The notes beneath the pieces are model-generated. The model made no database searches. It was not told the DNA's origin and was given only the letters and a program-made list of their open reading frames with translations. DNA of 64,000 nucleotides from Bifidobacterium sp. (GTDB taxonomy: Bacteria; Actinomycetota; Actinomycetes; Actinomycetales; Bifidobacteriaceae). Positions 8,733 to 17,971 of the stretch are shown here, one piece after another. A program made the translations under genes and the position numbers. The stretch covers positions 310,001 to 374,000 of the forward strand of contig NZ_JALCLM010000001.1 of the NCBI RefSeq assembly GCF_022647885.1. The letters run 5' to 3'. Position 1 is the first letter of the stretch, and each line of letters begins with the position of its first letter.

Positions 8733-9680
8733 TTATAGCACGTTGGCACGCGGACCAGAGATATCTCTGTGGCGCGCATGTCTATGTGGTCTATGTAATT
8801 CTGAGAGGATAATCGCAAAAAAGATGAGTGCGAAACCAATCACATTGGTAGAGCTGATGCGTTCATGGACCAGTAACACTGAAAAGAGGAGACCAAACAA
8901 GCTCTCTGTGCAGAGTATTAACGATCCCTGTGCTGCGGGAACCTTTGAAAATGCGAGATTCTGAAAGTTCTGAGCTACCAAGGTAGAACCGATAATGAGA
9001 TACGCCAGAGAACCTACAGTCGTCCACTGGAAATCTGCAATATGTGGAATTGGATCAGTAATGAAGGCGCCTAGGGTGAACAGCACAGCAGCCGTTGCGA
9101 ACTCGATTAATGTCAGCATCAGCATGTCGAATTTTTTAGCAAACATCCCCGAAAGAACGAGGTTAATAGCGAAAAGTACTGCACCAATCAGAGTAAGAAT
9201 GTCCCCTTGACCTAGACTCAGACTTTCACCAAGTTTGGGGATAGCGATGAAGCCAACTCCGAACAAACAGATTAGAGCTGCCAGAATATGACGAGCTGCT
9301 GGCCGTTGTTTGGTGGCTATCCACACTAAAAACGGGACAAATACGCAATATGTGGCTGTGAGGAAAGCGTTGCGACCAGGCTCTGTGAGCGCTAAGCCTC
9401 TCATTTGAAACATAAAAGCGATCCAGTAGGAGATGCCGAGCAGAATGCCAGGAACGAGTAGATGCAGCACATGAGTTCTGCGGATCCTTCGCCACAGCAA
9501 AGCCACCATGATTACCACACTCAGGCACAGGCGACAGGACATCATCCATTGCACAGAAAGAGTGCCAAGAGCGATTTTTGAAAAGGTATACCCGCCTCCC
9601 CATGTAGCCGCAGCTATCAGTAGCATTCCCCTTGCGGTCCATGGCGAAAGACGCAGTAATTCAGGTTCGGCGGTCCCCAC
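8733..9680 (-). CDS. EamA/DMT superfamily transporter
   Basis: Ten predicted helices in two EamA repeats of five; the first begins LLIAAATWGGGYTFSKIAL and the second around LGQGDILTLIGAVLFAINLVLSGM. The carboxyl half carries the typical PAAQGSLILCTESLFGLLFSVLLVHERIS segment (given here as PAAQGSLIL and ESLFGLLFSVLL). Likely a metabolite exporter; substrate unknown. The frame stays open to 9911, but the first 77 residues do not look like family sequence. GTG 9680 or ATG 9626 are the better starts; no clear ribosome site decides between them. Confidence 0.72.
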   Translation of the reverse strand: MGTAEPELLRLSPWTARGMLLIAAATWGGGYTFSKIALGTLSVQWMMSCRLCLSVVIMVALLWRRIRRTHVLHLLVPGILLGISYWIAFMFQMRGLALTEPGRNAFLTATYCVFVPFLVWIATKQRPAARHILAALICLFGVGFIAIPKLGESLSLGQGDILTLIGAVLFAINLVLSGMFAKKFDMLMLTLIEFATAAVLFTLGAFITDPIPHIADFQWTTVGSLAYLIIGSTLVAQNFQNLAFSKVPAAQGSLILCTESLFGLLFSVLLVHERISSTNVIGFALIFFAIILSELHRPHRHARHRDISGPRANVL

Positions 9681-9911
9681 GCTTAAGAGTCTAAACGGCT
9701 TGTCGATGTGACCACGCCGAGATGAGTGGGTGTTTAGAAAAACTTGGCTGTAGCCATAGTTTGTTTCGTGACGAAACCCGATATCTAGAAGGCTTCTGAG
9801 GTATATTGTGGGCGCGCAACCCTGTGTGTGCCATCGAACTGTCATCGGAATCGAGAAGTTTGCTTTAGGACGAATTCTCAGGTCTTCACATAGGTGTGTG
9901 ACGATTAGCAC

Positions 9912-11009
9912 ATGGGATCAGCAATGATGGATATGTCTATTGACGTATCGGGATTACCAATTGATACTTCGGAACCAGTACTAGTGACCGGAGCTAATGG
10001 CTATGTTGCTAGTTGGGTAGTTAAAGGCCTATTAGATGCTGGCGTTACTGTGCACGCGGCGGTTCGAAAACCTGATGATGCCCATAAGGTTGGGCACCTA
10101 TTGAAATTGGCTGAAAATGCGCCAGGTCAGTTAAAACTTTTTGCAGCTGATTTGCTTAGCCCACATTCATATGAGAAAGCCATGGCTGGATGCACCGTGG
10201 TATTACATATGGCTTCCCCTTTTATACGCAATGTATCTGATCCGATGCGTGACCTAGTGAAACCAGCTCTGGAAGGTACCAGGAATGTGCTCAACAGCGC
10301 AGGTCAGCATAGTGATGTGAGACGAGTGGTACTAACGAGCTCGGTAGCAGCGATTTATAGTGATGCAGTCGATGTGGAATCTCGTCCTAATGGCATTATT
10401 ACCGAAGCACAATGGAATGACACCTCTTCAAAGACCCGTGAACCATATTCTTATTCCAAGACTTTGGCTGAACGAGAAGCTTGGCACATCGCACAAGCTC
10501 AGCAGCAGTGGAGATTAGTAACCATTAATCCTGCGCTAGTTATTGGCCCAGCATTGAATCCATATCCGAGCAGTGACAGTTTCACTATTGTCAAACAGAT
10601 GATTAGTGGCACAGGTAGATTTGGCTTGCCGAAAATCGGCGTCAGCGTGGTCGATGTACGCGATGTGGCTAGGGCTCATATCGCGGCAGCATTTCTGCCT
10701 AATGCTTCAGGACGACACATACTTGCATCTGAAGATACCGATACCTTGTCTTTGGCGACAAGTCTTAGACCTCGTTTTGGTGCCCAATTGCCATTGCCGA
10801 GTAGAGGGTTGCCGAAGGCTTTAGTGTATGCCATAGCACCGTTGATTGGACTTGACAGAGGATATGTCCAACGGAACGTAGGGCATGTGCTTCGTGCTGA
10901 TGCTAGCAAAAGCAGACACGATCTTGGTATGAGCTATCGCCCTGCTCAAGAATCCATGGAGGATATGGTGCAATGCATTCTTGGCGGCGAGCCAAACAGC
11001 CCCAAATGA
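9912..11009 (+). CDS. NAD(P)-dependent epimerase/dehydratase (dihydroflavonol reductase-like)
   Basis: A 365-residue extended short-chain dehydrogenase. It has the nucleotide-binding TGANGYVASWV near the N-terminus, the catalytic YSYSKTLAE (YxxxK), VLHMASPF after beta-strand 4, and NPALVIGPALNP before the substrate lobe. The closest match is the dihydroflavonol/cinnamoyl reductase group that reduces aldehydes or ketones. ATG 9912 is the first in frame; ATGs at 9924, 9927 and 9933 are also possible because no ribosome site is obvious. The TGA stop runs directly into the 71-bp palindrome at 11010. Confidence 0.8.
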   Translation: MGSAMMDMSIDVSGLPIDTSEPVLVTGANGYVASWVVKGLLDAGVTVHAAVRKPDDAHKVGHLLKLAENAPGQLKLFAADLLSPHSYEKAMAGCTVVLHMASPFIRNVSDPMRDLVKPALEGTRNVLNSAGQHSDVRRVVLTSSVAAIYSDAVDVESRPNGIITEAQWNDTSSKTREPYSYSKTLAEREAWHIAQAQQQWRLVTINPALVIGPALNPYPSSDSFTIVKQMISGTGRFGLPKIGVSVVDVRDVARAHIAAAFLPNASGRHILASEDTDTLSLATSLRPRFGAQLPLPSRGLPKALVYAIAPLIGLDRGYVQRNVGHVLRADASKSRHDLGMSYRPAQESMEDMVQCILGGEPNSPK

Positions 11010-11080
11010 GATAACTGCAATAAAAGTGCAGTTTTTTCTGAGAATTTCCGGTTAAAAGCTCCACTTTTATTGCAGTTATC
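11010..11080. repeat. 71-bp palindromic element, GATAACTGC family, copy 1
   Basis: Perfect 19-bp inverted repeat at 11010-11028 and 11062-11080 beginning GATAACTGC. It starts on the base after the reductase stop codon and separates it from the convergent Rrf2 gene. An alternative local hairpin, ACTGCA/TGCAGT followed by six T (from 11014), would make a standard intrinsic terminator. Copies 2 and 3 are at 48157 and 55011 with the same 71-bp length. Confidence 0.8.
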
Positions 11081-11096
11081 CTCGGATACGGTCCAG

Positions 11097-11564
11097 TCAG
11101 AGGAATGAAGCGACGATTTCTGCGCTTTCAGGATCTGTTTTGACGGCTGAAGTGGAAATGCTGCGCAGAATATCAGCGAGCGTGACATGCTTCATCTCGT
11201 TTTCTGCTGCCAGCTGTAGTCGCGTGTATTCTTTTTCAAGCGCTTGCTGAATATTTGCACCAATAATGCATCGTGGATTGGTGTGATCATCAACTTCGAT
11301 AAGTCTGCTGTCCCCCTGCACGCTGGTGAATACGTCATATAGAGTAATTTCGTCAATAGGCCGATTCAGGGTTGGCTTTGGTTGTCCGTTAATCGTATGA
11401 ATCAGCCCATGTTGACGTAGCTTTCCCATGATTTTGCGCACGTTGGTGGGATTTGTTTCTATGCTTGCCGCAAGAATATCGCTGGTTATCGGATCACTCT
11501 GTGAGAACACAGCAATATAGGCGAGAATGTGTACGGCGTCGCTTAATTGCGTGGAATATCTCAT
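11097..11564 (-). CDS. Rrf2 family transcriptional regulator
   Basis: About 155 residues. Winged HTH of the Rrf2 type: MRYSTQLSDAVHILAYIA, then SDILAASIETNPTNVRKIMGKLRQHGLI. No Cys triad for an Fe-S cluster is visible; a single Cys in NPRCIIGANI lies where the cluster or redox cysteine of other members sits. The ATG at 11564 has AAGGAG 7 nt upstream; the upstream in-frame codons are not used. Divergent from an NmrA-like reductase, resembling Bacillus ywnA/ywnB pairs, so it probably represses that gene in response to electrophile or redox stress. Confidence 0.85.
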   Translation of the reverse strand: MRYSTQLSDAVHILAYIAVFSQSDPITSDILAASIETNPTNVRKIMGKLRQHGLIHTINGQPKPTLNRPIDEITLYDVFTSVQGDSRLIEVDDHTNPRCIIGANIQQALEKEYTRLQLAAENEMKHVTLADILRSISTSAVKTDPESAEIVASFL

Positions 11565-11778
11565 ATCCGTGCTCCTTATAACGAAGTTGACATGGCCCTG
11601 TCTACAAGCCCGCATGATTTACGTGATGCTGAAGGTATCTCAGCACGTGTTCACCACAGCTTGACTTAACAGCAAGAATTATATATTCTCATGCTGTACA
11701 TTAAAAAGATACAGCAAAATCGGATCTTTGTCTTGTTGGCGGAGTTTCGGTTATGGTCGCGCGACGAAGGGAAAGACT

Positions 11779-12630
11779 ATGACATATTTGGTAACAGGAG
11801 CAACCGGTGGCCTGGGTGGATATGCACTTGAATATCTGAAGAAATTAGTGCCAACCTCTGAAATCATCGCTTTAGTGCGCAATGAGGAGAAAGCAGCAAC
11901 CCTTAAAGAACAAGGCATCACGGTTCGAGTAGGAGATTACGGAGACACGGAATCTTTGAAAGCCGCATTTACAGGTGTCGACCGTCTGCTGTTTATATCT
12001 GGTGCGCCAGGCAACAGGCAGGCAGAGCATAGCAATGTGGTCAACGAAGCTAAAGAAGCAGGGGTTTCCTTTATTGCTTACACCAGCTTTGCCAATGCCA
12101 ACAACGTAGACAATATGCTCTCAACTGATCACCAGTTTACCGAACAACTCATAGAGCGCTCAGGGATTGACCACACCTTCCTGCGCAATAACTGGTATTT
12201 GGAAAATGAGACTCCATTACTCAAGGCAGCATTACACAGTGGTGAACTTGACTCTTCAGCCGGCGATGCCACAGTCGGATGGGCTTTGAAAAGAGAGTAC
12301 GGAGAGGCAGCTGCCCGTGTGTTGTCAGGCCAGCAAGATAACCCATCGATTGTGGAACTATCAGGCCAACCACACACCTATACACAACTTGCAGAAGCGC
12401 TATCGCAAGCTTCCAGTAAAGCTATAACAGCTCGCGACCTTGACGATCAGGCCTTTATTGAGGCAGTGAAGGGCCAAGGCTTACCCGAAAGTGCAGCGAA
12501 TGGCATCCTTGGCATCCAGCATCTCATCAAGGCTGGCGATTTAGTAGTTGAATCAAAGGACTTTGAAGAGGTTCTTGGTCATCCACTGACATCTCTAGAA
12601 GATGGTCTCAAAGAGATTTTAGACCTGTAA
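11779..12630 (+). CDS. NmrA-like NAD(P)H-binding oxidoreductase
   Basis: 283 residues, atypical short-chain dehydrogenase of the NmrA/quinone-reductase (QOR2, YwnB-like) group. TGATGGLGGYALEYL binds NAD(P); ALVRNEEKAATL and VRVGDYGDTESLKAAF are the typical second and third strands; the catalytic Tyr/Lys pair is missing, as in this group. Likely substrates are quinones or reactive carbonyls. ATG 11779 follows GAAGGGAAAG. The divergent Rrf2 gene is the probable regulator. Confidence 0.83.
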   Translation: MTYLVTGATGGLGGYALEYLKKLVPTSEIIALVRNEEKAATLKEQGITVRVGDYGDTESLKAAFTGVDRLLFISGAPGNRQAEHSNVVNEAKEAGVSFIAYTSFANANNVDNMLSTDHQFTEQLIERSGIDHTFLRNNWYLENETPLLKAALHSGELDSSAGDATVGWALKREYGEAAARVLSGQQDNPSIVELSGQPHTYTQLAEALSQASSKAITARDLDDQAFIEAVKGQGLPESAANGILGIQHLIKAGDLVVESKDFEEVLGHPLTSLEDGLKEILDL

Positions 12631-12708
12631 AAATCTCGACTGTACCATAGGCTGGATTCCAAGTGAGCGCGCCAGTGGTGCTGAGGAAATGAAAAATCGA
12701 GGAGTGCG

Positions 12709-13500
12709 ATGATATACGTCGAAGAGCGTGGCAACGGCAAACCATTGTTGCTAATCCATGGTTTTGGTGTAGATCACCGCATTCTTGCTTCTTTGAGCCA
12801 GATGCTCGATGAGCTTGGTGGGTGGAAACAAATATTCATTGATTTACCAGGGCATGGTCATAGTCCGATAGGTGATGTGAGTAGTTCTCAGGATGTTGTT
12901 GATGCGGTGGAATCTTGGATTCACACGCATATAGCGGAAGAGTCATTCGCAGTTATCGGCAACTCATTTGGGGGAATGGTGGCGCGTTGTATTGCCCACG
13001 ATATGCGTGAGCAAGTGTTTGGGCTGGCAACCTTGGCGGGTGTTTTTGTAAACGATCACGACAAACGATCGTTGCCGCCAAAGACGGTACTTCACTCAGA
13101 TCCTGAACTTATATCCTCACTTGGTGAAAACGGCGAGGATTATGCGCAGATGGCTGTGGTGCAAACAGCTAAGCATGCTGCAGCATTCGAGAGTTATGTA
13201 CAGCCAGGTCTTGAAGTTGCTGATCGAGATGCGTTGCATCGCATATCGTCACAGTATTCGCTTGAGCAGGAGCCGGAGGATGCGCATCCTGAAGCTTTTA
13301 CGCAACCCAGCTTGTTTATCACTGGCAAACAGGATCAGATTGTCGGTTATCAAGATGCTTGGAATCGACTCGAACACTATCCGAGGGCAAGCTTTGCTGT
13401 GCTTGATGCAGCAGGGCATAATGTGCACTTGGAACGGCAACTGTTGGTTGAGGCACTCATTCGTGACTGGTTAAATCGTATTGACGATAACAATGCCTGA
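12709..13500 (+). CDS. Alpha/beta hydrolase
   Basis: 263 residues with the full hydrolase core: LLLIHGFGVDHRI (oxyanion loop), nucleophile elbow GNSFGG, acid in TGKQDQIVG, and catalytic His in GHNVHLER. Cytoplasmic, no signal peptide. ATG 12709 follows GGAGTG. It lies 78 nt after the NmrA-like gene on the same strand and may be co-transcribed. The substrate (ester, lactone or C-C bond) is not identifiable. Confidence 0.8.
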   Translation: MIYVEERGNGKPLLLIHGFGVDHRILASLSQMLDELGGWKQIFIDLPGHGHSPIGDVSSSQDVVDAVESWIHTHIAEESFAVIGNSFGGMVARCIAHDMREQVFGLATLAGVFVNDHDKRSLPPKTVLHSDPELISSLGENGEDYAQMAVVQTAKHAAAFESYVQPGLEVADRDALHRISSQYSLEQEPEDAHPEAFTQPSLFITGKQDQIVGYQDAWNRLEHYPRASFAVLDAAGHNVHLERQLLVEALIRDWLNRIDDNNA

Positions 13501-13509
13501 GAAGGGGGA

Positions 13510-13548
13510 AGGCCTCGGCGAAGAGAAAGAGAGGGGAAACCGAGGCCT
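13510..13548 (+). terminator. Hairpin after the alpha/beta hydrolase
   Basis: Perfect 9-bp stem (AGGCCTCGG / CCGAGGCCT) around a purine-rich 21-nt loop, 10 nt after the stop. No clear T-run, so termination is inferred. Confidence 0.55.
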
Positions 13549-13734
13549 GAAAGCAGTATGAGGGTCTTGTCTCAATGAAGAGATGAGAAATCCATGAAAG
13601 CTGCTGATAATTCTGTAACCAATGAGTGAAGTACTCGTTCAGTATGTATACCGTGATTGAGTTTGGCACCATTACAACAGTTGTTGGTGTGGGAGAAGTC
13701 ACAAGGATTTACGTTCATATCGTGTAGATGCTTG

Positions 13735-13763
13735 TTGTGAAACGAGTCTGCAATAGACATAAT
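13735..13763 (+). promoter_or_regulatory. Candidate promoter of the acetolactate synthase gene
   Basis: TTGTGA and CATAAT separated by 17 bp, the spacing of a housekeeping promoter. It would give a leader of about 155 nt before GTG 13925. The gap from 13501 to 13924 otherwise holds only the hairpin at 13510; no recognised riboswitch or clear branched-chain leader peptide was seen. Confidence 0.35.
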
Positions 13764-13924
13764 GAATGATTGCAATCACTAATCATGGTTATTCGTGGGG
13801 TCTGTCAAGTAGTGAATCTTTGGCGGGGGAATGCCTTAACGTATTGATGGGTAACAGCATGGTTGATGGAGTTTGTATACCGACAATCGATGTGTTGCCA
13901 AGGGGAATTCCCACAGGAGGAACA

Positions 13925-15673
13925 GTGGAAGCAGTAACGCTCAAGGGACTTGATGAAACAGCAGAAGCCAGGGCAGAGGTGAATGCTGAGCCTGCGCTTT
14001 CTGAGGTCGCGCAGCGTCGAAGGAATGCAGCTGATCTCATCGTCGAATGTCTCGTTAATGAAGGCGTGGAAGTAATTTTTGGCATTCCAGGTGAGGAAAA
14101 CATTACCTTAATGGAAGCCATTGAACGTGACGGGCGTATACGTTTCGTACTCACGCGGCATGAGCAAGGCGCAGGTTTCATGGCCTCAACGTATGCCTAT
14201 TTGACAGGAAAGCCAGGGGTGTGCCTGTCAACACTTGGGCCAGGAGCGCTCAATTTAATGTTGCCAGTAGCGCAGGCGAACGCGAGCACCACACCCTTAG
14301 TGGCGATATGTGCGCAGGGATCGCTGAATCGTCTGTATAAGGAATCGCATCAGATTGTTGATTTGGAATCGTTATTTAGGCCGATAACTCAGTGGACCTC
14401 AATGATTATGGATCCGAATTCTTCACCAGAAATGGTTCGCAAGGCCTTTTCTATGGCACAGCACTCCCGTCCAGGAGCAACGTGTTTGATCTTGCCGGAA
14501 GATATTGCCGAGAAAGCTGTGGATGTTGATGCTCATCCACTGTCATTACCGAGACCTCTTCATACCATTCCCACAAACAGTATTATCGAAGAGGCTGTGG
14601 AGTTAATCCGTCATGCCAAACACCCGATTATTCTTGCTGGAAACGGTATTTCGCGCTCCCACGCGGAAAAGCAGTTACTGATGCTGGCTGAACAGTGCAA
14701 TGTGCCTGTAGCCACAACGTTCGAGGGCAAAGGCGTTTTCCCAGATGACCATCCCAACGCGCTCGGCGTAGTGGGCTTTATGCACCATGATTATGAGAAC
14801 TTCGCCTTTGATACAGCTGATCTTATTTTGGCGCTGGGCTTTTCAATACAGCAGTTTGACCCAAAGAAAATCAATCCTCACAACGATAAGACGATTATTC
14901 ACATCAATACTTTTGTTGAGGATTCCGATGCTCACTATTCCACGGCGTTGAACATCAGGGCTGATATAGGAGCCACATTAAGTGCACTGACTGCCAAACT
15001 ACGGGAGCAAGGGGTAAGTTTCGACACCAAGCAACCGAAAATACGAGAATTGCTACATGCTGAAACTATTTCATGTGCCAACGATCCAGCATTTCCGATG
15101 AAACCGCAGCGAGTGGTGTACGACACTAGGCGTGCTGTAAGGAGAGATTGGACCACGCTAGTTGATACGGGCGCATTGAAAATGTGGATGGCTCGTTTGT
15201 ACCCCACCTATCAGACCGATACCTGTCTGATTGATAATTCCTTGTCAACTATGGGCTGGACCTTACCTGGTGCAGTTGGTGTTTCAATCGCCGAGCCTTC
15301 CAAACCAGTATTAGCGGTGATGGGTGATGGCAGTTTCATGATGAATATTCAGGAGATTGAAACTGCGGTACGTTGCGGTTGCCGAATGGTAGTTCTTGTG
15401 TGGGTAGACGAATCTTATGGCTTGATTAAGTGGAAGATGGATATTCACGCAGGCAAACATGAGTATGTCGATTTCAACAATCCTGATGTGGTTGCGCTCG
15501 CTGCTAGTTTCGGGGCTAAAGGGCATGAAATTACTAGTGCCGATGAACTGTATCCGGTGTTGAGACGAGCCATGTGTAGCGGCAGTGGTGTGGATATCAT
15601 CGCTTGCCCTGTTGATTACCGTGAGAATATGCGCCTTATCAGCCAACTAGGCGATTTGGATTATTCAGACTGA
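13925..15673 (+). CDS. Acetolactate synthase, catabolic-type large subunit
   Basis: 582-residue ThDP enzyme that joins two pyruvates to acetolactate. The catalytic Glu is in TRHEQGAGF (about residue 80), FAD/structural middle domain follows, and the ThDP motif is GDG (about 467-469) with Asp 27 residues on (VDESYG), as in AlsS-type enzymes rather than the Asn of anabolic ones. GTG 13925 has AGGAGG 4 nt upstream and is preferred to ATG 13766, which would add 53 atypical residues. No small regulatory subunit (ilvN) follows, also suggesting the catabolic type. Glyoxylate carboligase or a related enzyme is less likely. Confidence 0.8.
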   Translation: MEAVTLKGLDETAEARAEVNAEPALSEVAQRRRNAADLIVECLVNEGVEVIFGIPGEENITLMEAIERDGRIRFVLTRHEQGAGFMASTYAYLTGKPGVCLSTLGPGALNLMLPVAQANASTTPLVAICAQGSLNRLYKESHQIVDLESLFRPITQWTSMIMDPNSSPEMVRKAFSMAQHSRPGATCLILPEDIAEKAVDVDAHPLSLPRPLHTIPTNSIIEEAVELIRHAKHPIILAGNGISRSHAEKQLLMLAEQCNVPVATTFEGKGVFPDDHPNALGVVGFMHHDYENFAFDTADLILALGFSIQQFDPKKINPHNDKTIIHINTFVEDSDAHYSTALNIRADIGATLSALTAKLREQGVSFDTKQPKIRELLHAETISCANDPAFPMKPQRVVYDTRRAVRRDWTTLVDTGALKMWMARLYPTYQTDTCLIDNSLSTMGWTLPGAVGVSIAEPSKPVLAVMGDGSFMMNIQEIETAVRCGCRMVVLVWVDESYGLIKWKMDIHAGKHEYVDFNNPDVVALAASFGAKGHEITSADELYPVLRRAMCSGSGVDIIACPVDYRENMRLISQLGDLDYSD

Positions 15674-15701
15674 TGATCTCAGTAAGCAGTGCCGCCACAG
15701 T

Positions 15702-16820
15702 TCAGCGCTGATTCTTGTGAGAACAGTAGTCTTTGCATATGGTGACGATGCGCTCAGCAGCGCGACCGTCACCATAGGGATTGGCTGCTGTGGCCATCGC
15801 TTGATACTCTTTCTGGTCATGCAACAGGCTCAACATCGCCTGTTGCACCGAATCTGTATGCGTTCCAACGACTTTGAGGGTTCCAGCTGTGACACCTTCA
15901 GGTCTTTCGGTTGAATCACGCAACACTAATACAGGCTTGTTCAGTGAGGGGGCCTCTTCTTGTACACCACCAGAATCGGTCATAATAAAATAGCTTTGTG
16001 CTGCTAGACCATGAAAATCAGTAACATCTAAGGGAGCTATTAAGTGAATCCCGCTGACTCCATCGAAGACTTCATGAGCCACTGTTTGTACGTTTGGGCT
16101 TAAATGAACAGGGTAAACGACATCAAGTTTAGGTGTATGCGTGACTACATCTTTAATGGCTTCGAAGGTGTCTCGCATCGGCTGTCCTTGATTCTCACGG
16201 CGATGCATAGTCAATAAGATGAACTTATGATCCTGTGGTATTTGTGTTAAGACATCATGGTGATAATCAGCATGAACGGTATATCGCAAGGCGTCGATTG
16301 CAGTATTTCCTGTGATGAAAATTTGAGATTCAGGATGATGTTCTTGTAATAAGTTGTTCTTGCTCAGCGGCGTTGGTGCAAAATACAAATCAGCCACATC
16401 ATCCGTCAACATGCGGTTCATTTCTTCGGGATATGGAGAATATTTATCCCAGGTTCGAAGCCCCGCTTCAACATGACCTACAGGTATCTGGTGATAGAAA
16501 GCGCCTAAACTAGCAGCCATCGTGGTTGTGGTATCTCCATGAACTAAAACCAAGTCTGGTTGTTCATTGTCAAGAATCGCATCCAGACCGAGAATAACTT
16601 TGCTAGTAATTGTGGAAAGTGTTTGTTGTTTTTCCATTATTTGCATATCGTAATCGGGATGAATACTGAAGATATCTAATACTTGTTGAAGCATTTTCTG
16701 ATGCTGGCCTGTTACCACGATTACAGGGGTGGTGTCTGGATTAGCTTCGATTTCCTTGATAACTGGAGCCATTTTGATTGCTTCAGGTCGGGTTCCAAAG
16801 ATAGCCATAATTTTCAACAC
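15702..16820 (-). CDS. wecB: UDP-N-acetylglucosamine 2-epimerase (non-hydrolysing)
   Basis: About 372 residues. IFGTRPEAIKMAPVI at the N-terminus, VHGDTTTTMAASLGAFY, HVEAGLRT, HRRENQG, and SGGVQEEAPSLNKPVLVLRDSTERPE (quoted in pieces: DSGGVQEEAP and RDSTERPEG) are diagnostic. It interconverts UDP-GlcNAc and UDP-ManNAc in the cytoplasm. It is the last gene of the exopolysaccharide operon, starting 1 nt after the GH8 stop if GTG 16820 is used (GGGAGAAG 9 nt upstream); TTG 16829 is the alternative. The context suggests UDP-ManNAc supply for the GT2 synthase. Confidence 0.88.
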   Translation of the reverse strand: MLKIMAIFGTRPEAIKMAPVIKEIEANPDTTPVIVVTGQHQKMLQQVLDIFSIHPDYDMQIMEKQQTLSTITSKVILGLDAILDNEQPDLVLVHGDTTTTMAASLGAFYHQIPVGHVEAGLRTWDKYSPYPEEMNRMLTDDVADLYFAPTPLSKNNLLQEHHPESQIFITGNTAIDALRYTVHADYHHDVLTQIPQDHKFILLTMHRRENQGQPMRDTFEAIKDVVTHTPKLDVVYPVHLSPNVQTVAHEVFDGVSGIHLIAPLDVTDFHGLAAQSYFIMTDSGGVQEEAPSLNKPVLVLRDSTERPEGVTAGTLKVVGTHTDSVQQAMLSLLHDQKEYQAMATAANPYGDGRAAERIVTICKDYCSHKNQR

Positions 16821-16821
16821 T

Positions 16822-17958
16822 TTAATCAACTTCTCCCATCACTGCCATGGTGGTTAGCGTGGCATCATAATAGTTATTTGTTTCAAGTTTTTCGGTAAGA
16901 ATTGTCTGACGATTTTTCAAGAGACGATCAGCATGTTGCTGCTGCTGTTGCTCAGCGGCGAAAGCTAGCGGCGCGGTAAAACTGTTTGATTGATAGTCGT
17001 TGAGCGGTTTGCCAGAGAGTGAATAACCGGCAGTAATGAAGTCCTGTTGATTAAAGAACTGTAGTAGTTTCTTCATTACCTTCTTTGCACGAGGATTGTC
17101 ACTCGTTGCCAACATCAAGGGCACGCGACAAGCATTGGACGAATAGTCGCCGTCATGTTTAGACGCAACCGCTTTACCTTGTACCGCTTTGGCACCATCA
17201 TCGGTGATCCAAGCAAAATCCGGAATAAGCCCTGTTGAATGGGCATTGCTTAAATCTACTAATCGGTCAAGCATGGTATTGCTGACTGTCAGCCAACGTT
17301 TATCGTGAGTCGATTCATAAAATGCTTCAAAAAAATCTGGCATCACATCTGAGCTTCGCATCAGATTATAATATGTTGAGTCTTGATTCGCCCAGTTTCC
17401 GACAGTCAAGGTATGCGTGGTGCTGTTGTATTCATATGACAATATGTCAGCCGTTAATTGGCGTTCAATCTCTAGGTAGTAAGACGAGCGCTTCGGCCAA
17501 ACCTTACTGGCTCGATACAAACTGAAAGCGATGTAGAGATCGCCATCAGTTGCACTGCTGTCTTGGCTTACCCATGTTTGGCCTTCCTTATATTGGCGCC
17601 ATTGCATGAGATATGTTGGAATGGTCTGTTGTTCGCCAAGGTAATCACGATGTTCCAGGTAATAACGTAATAAATTATCGAAATCCTGCTGTTGAGCCCA
17701 ACCTTTGGAACCGGCGATAGCTGTGAGATACATCCCGTAGCCCTGGCCCTCTGAAAGGGCTACAGCTTTGCTCTTGTTATTACTGGTATTAACGAAAGCA
17801 TGCTGTTCGTCTTCCTGAATTACATAAGATTGACGCCATTGATTGTAGGTGTCTCGCTGAACGCGAGCAGGACTTCCAACACGTATAACCAGTAAAGCAG
17901 CAACATACAGGATTATGATCAGGGCGGTGAACGCCCACATGTATTTTCCGCGTTTCAT
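16822..17958 (-). CDS. Membrane-anchored glycoside hydrolase family 8
   Basis: 378 residues. One N-terminal helix (about 9-27) anchors it or acts as an uncleaved signal. GH8 signature residues are visible: ALSEGQGYGMYLT with the general-acid Glu (about 70) and SATDGDLYIAFSLYRA with the conserved Asp (about 138). GH8 enzymes of this type (BcsZ-like, or the PssZ glycosyl hydrolase of Listeria) trim or release polysaccharide made by the neighbouring synthase. ATG 17958 follows GGGAG. It lies between the GT2 and epimerase genes. Confidence 0.83.
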   Translation of the reverse strand: MKRGKYMWAFTALIIILYVAALLVIRVGSPARVQRDTYNQWRQSYVIQEDEQHAFVNTSNNKSKAVALSEGQGYGMYLTAIAGSKGWAQQQDFDNLLRYYLEHRDYLGEQQTIPTYLMQWRQYKEGQTWVSQDSSATDGDLYIAFSLYRASKVWPKRSSYYLEIERQLTADILSYEYNSTTHTLTVGNWANQDSTYYNLMRSSDVMPDFFEAFYESTHDKRWLTVSNTMLDRLVDLSNAHSTGLIPDFAWITDDGAKAVQGKAVASKHDGDYSSNACRVPLMLATSDNPRAKKVMKKLLQFFNQQDFITAGYSLSGKPLNDYQSNSFTAPLAFAAEQQQQQHADRLLKNRQTILTEKLETNNYYDATLTTMAVMGEVD

Positions 17959-17971
17959 CAAACATCTCCCT

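Noticed and set aside
9681..9911. 77-residue N-terminal extension of the EamA transporter
   Set aside because: It is not hydrophobic or family-like and reaches to the start codon of the divergent reductase gene, leaving no room for promoters.
13766..13924. N-terminal extension of the acetolactate synthase or a leader peptide from ATG 13766
   Set aside because: GTG 13925 has a strong AGGAGG at correct spacing and fits family length; the extension has no clear run of branched-chain codons expected of an attenuator peptide.
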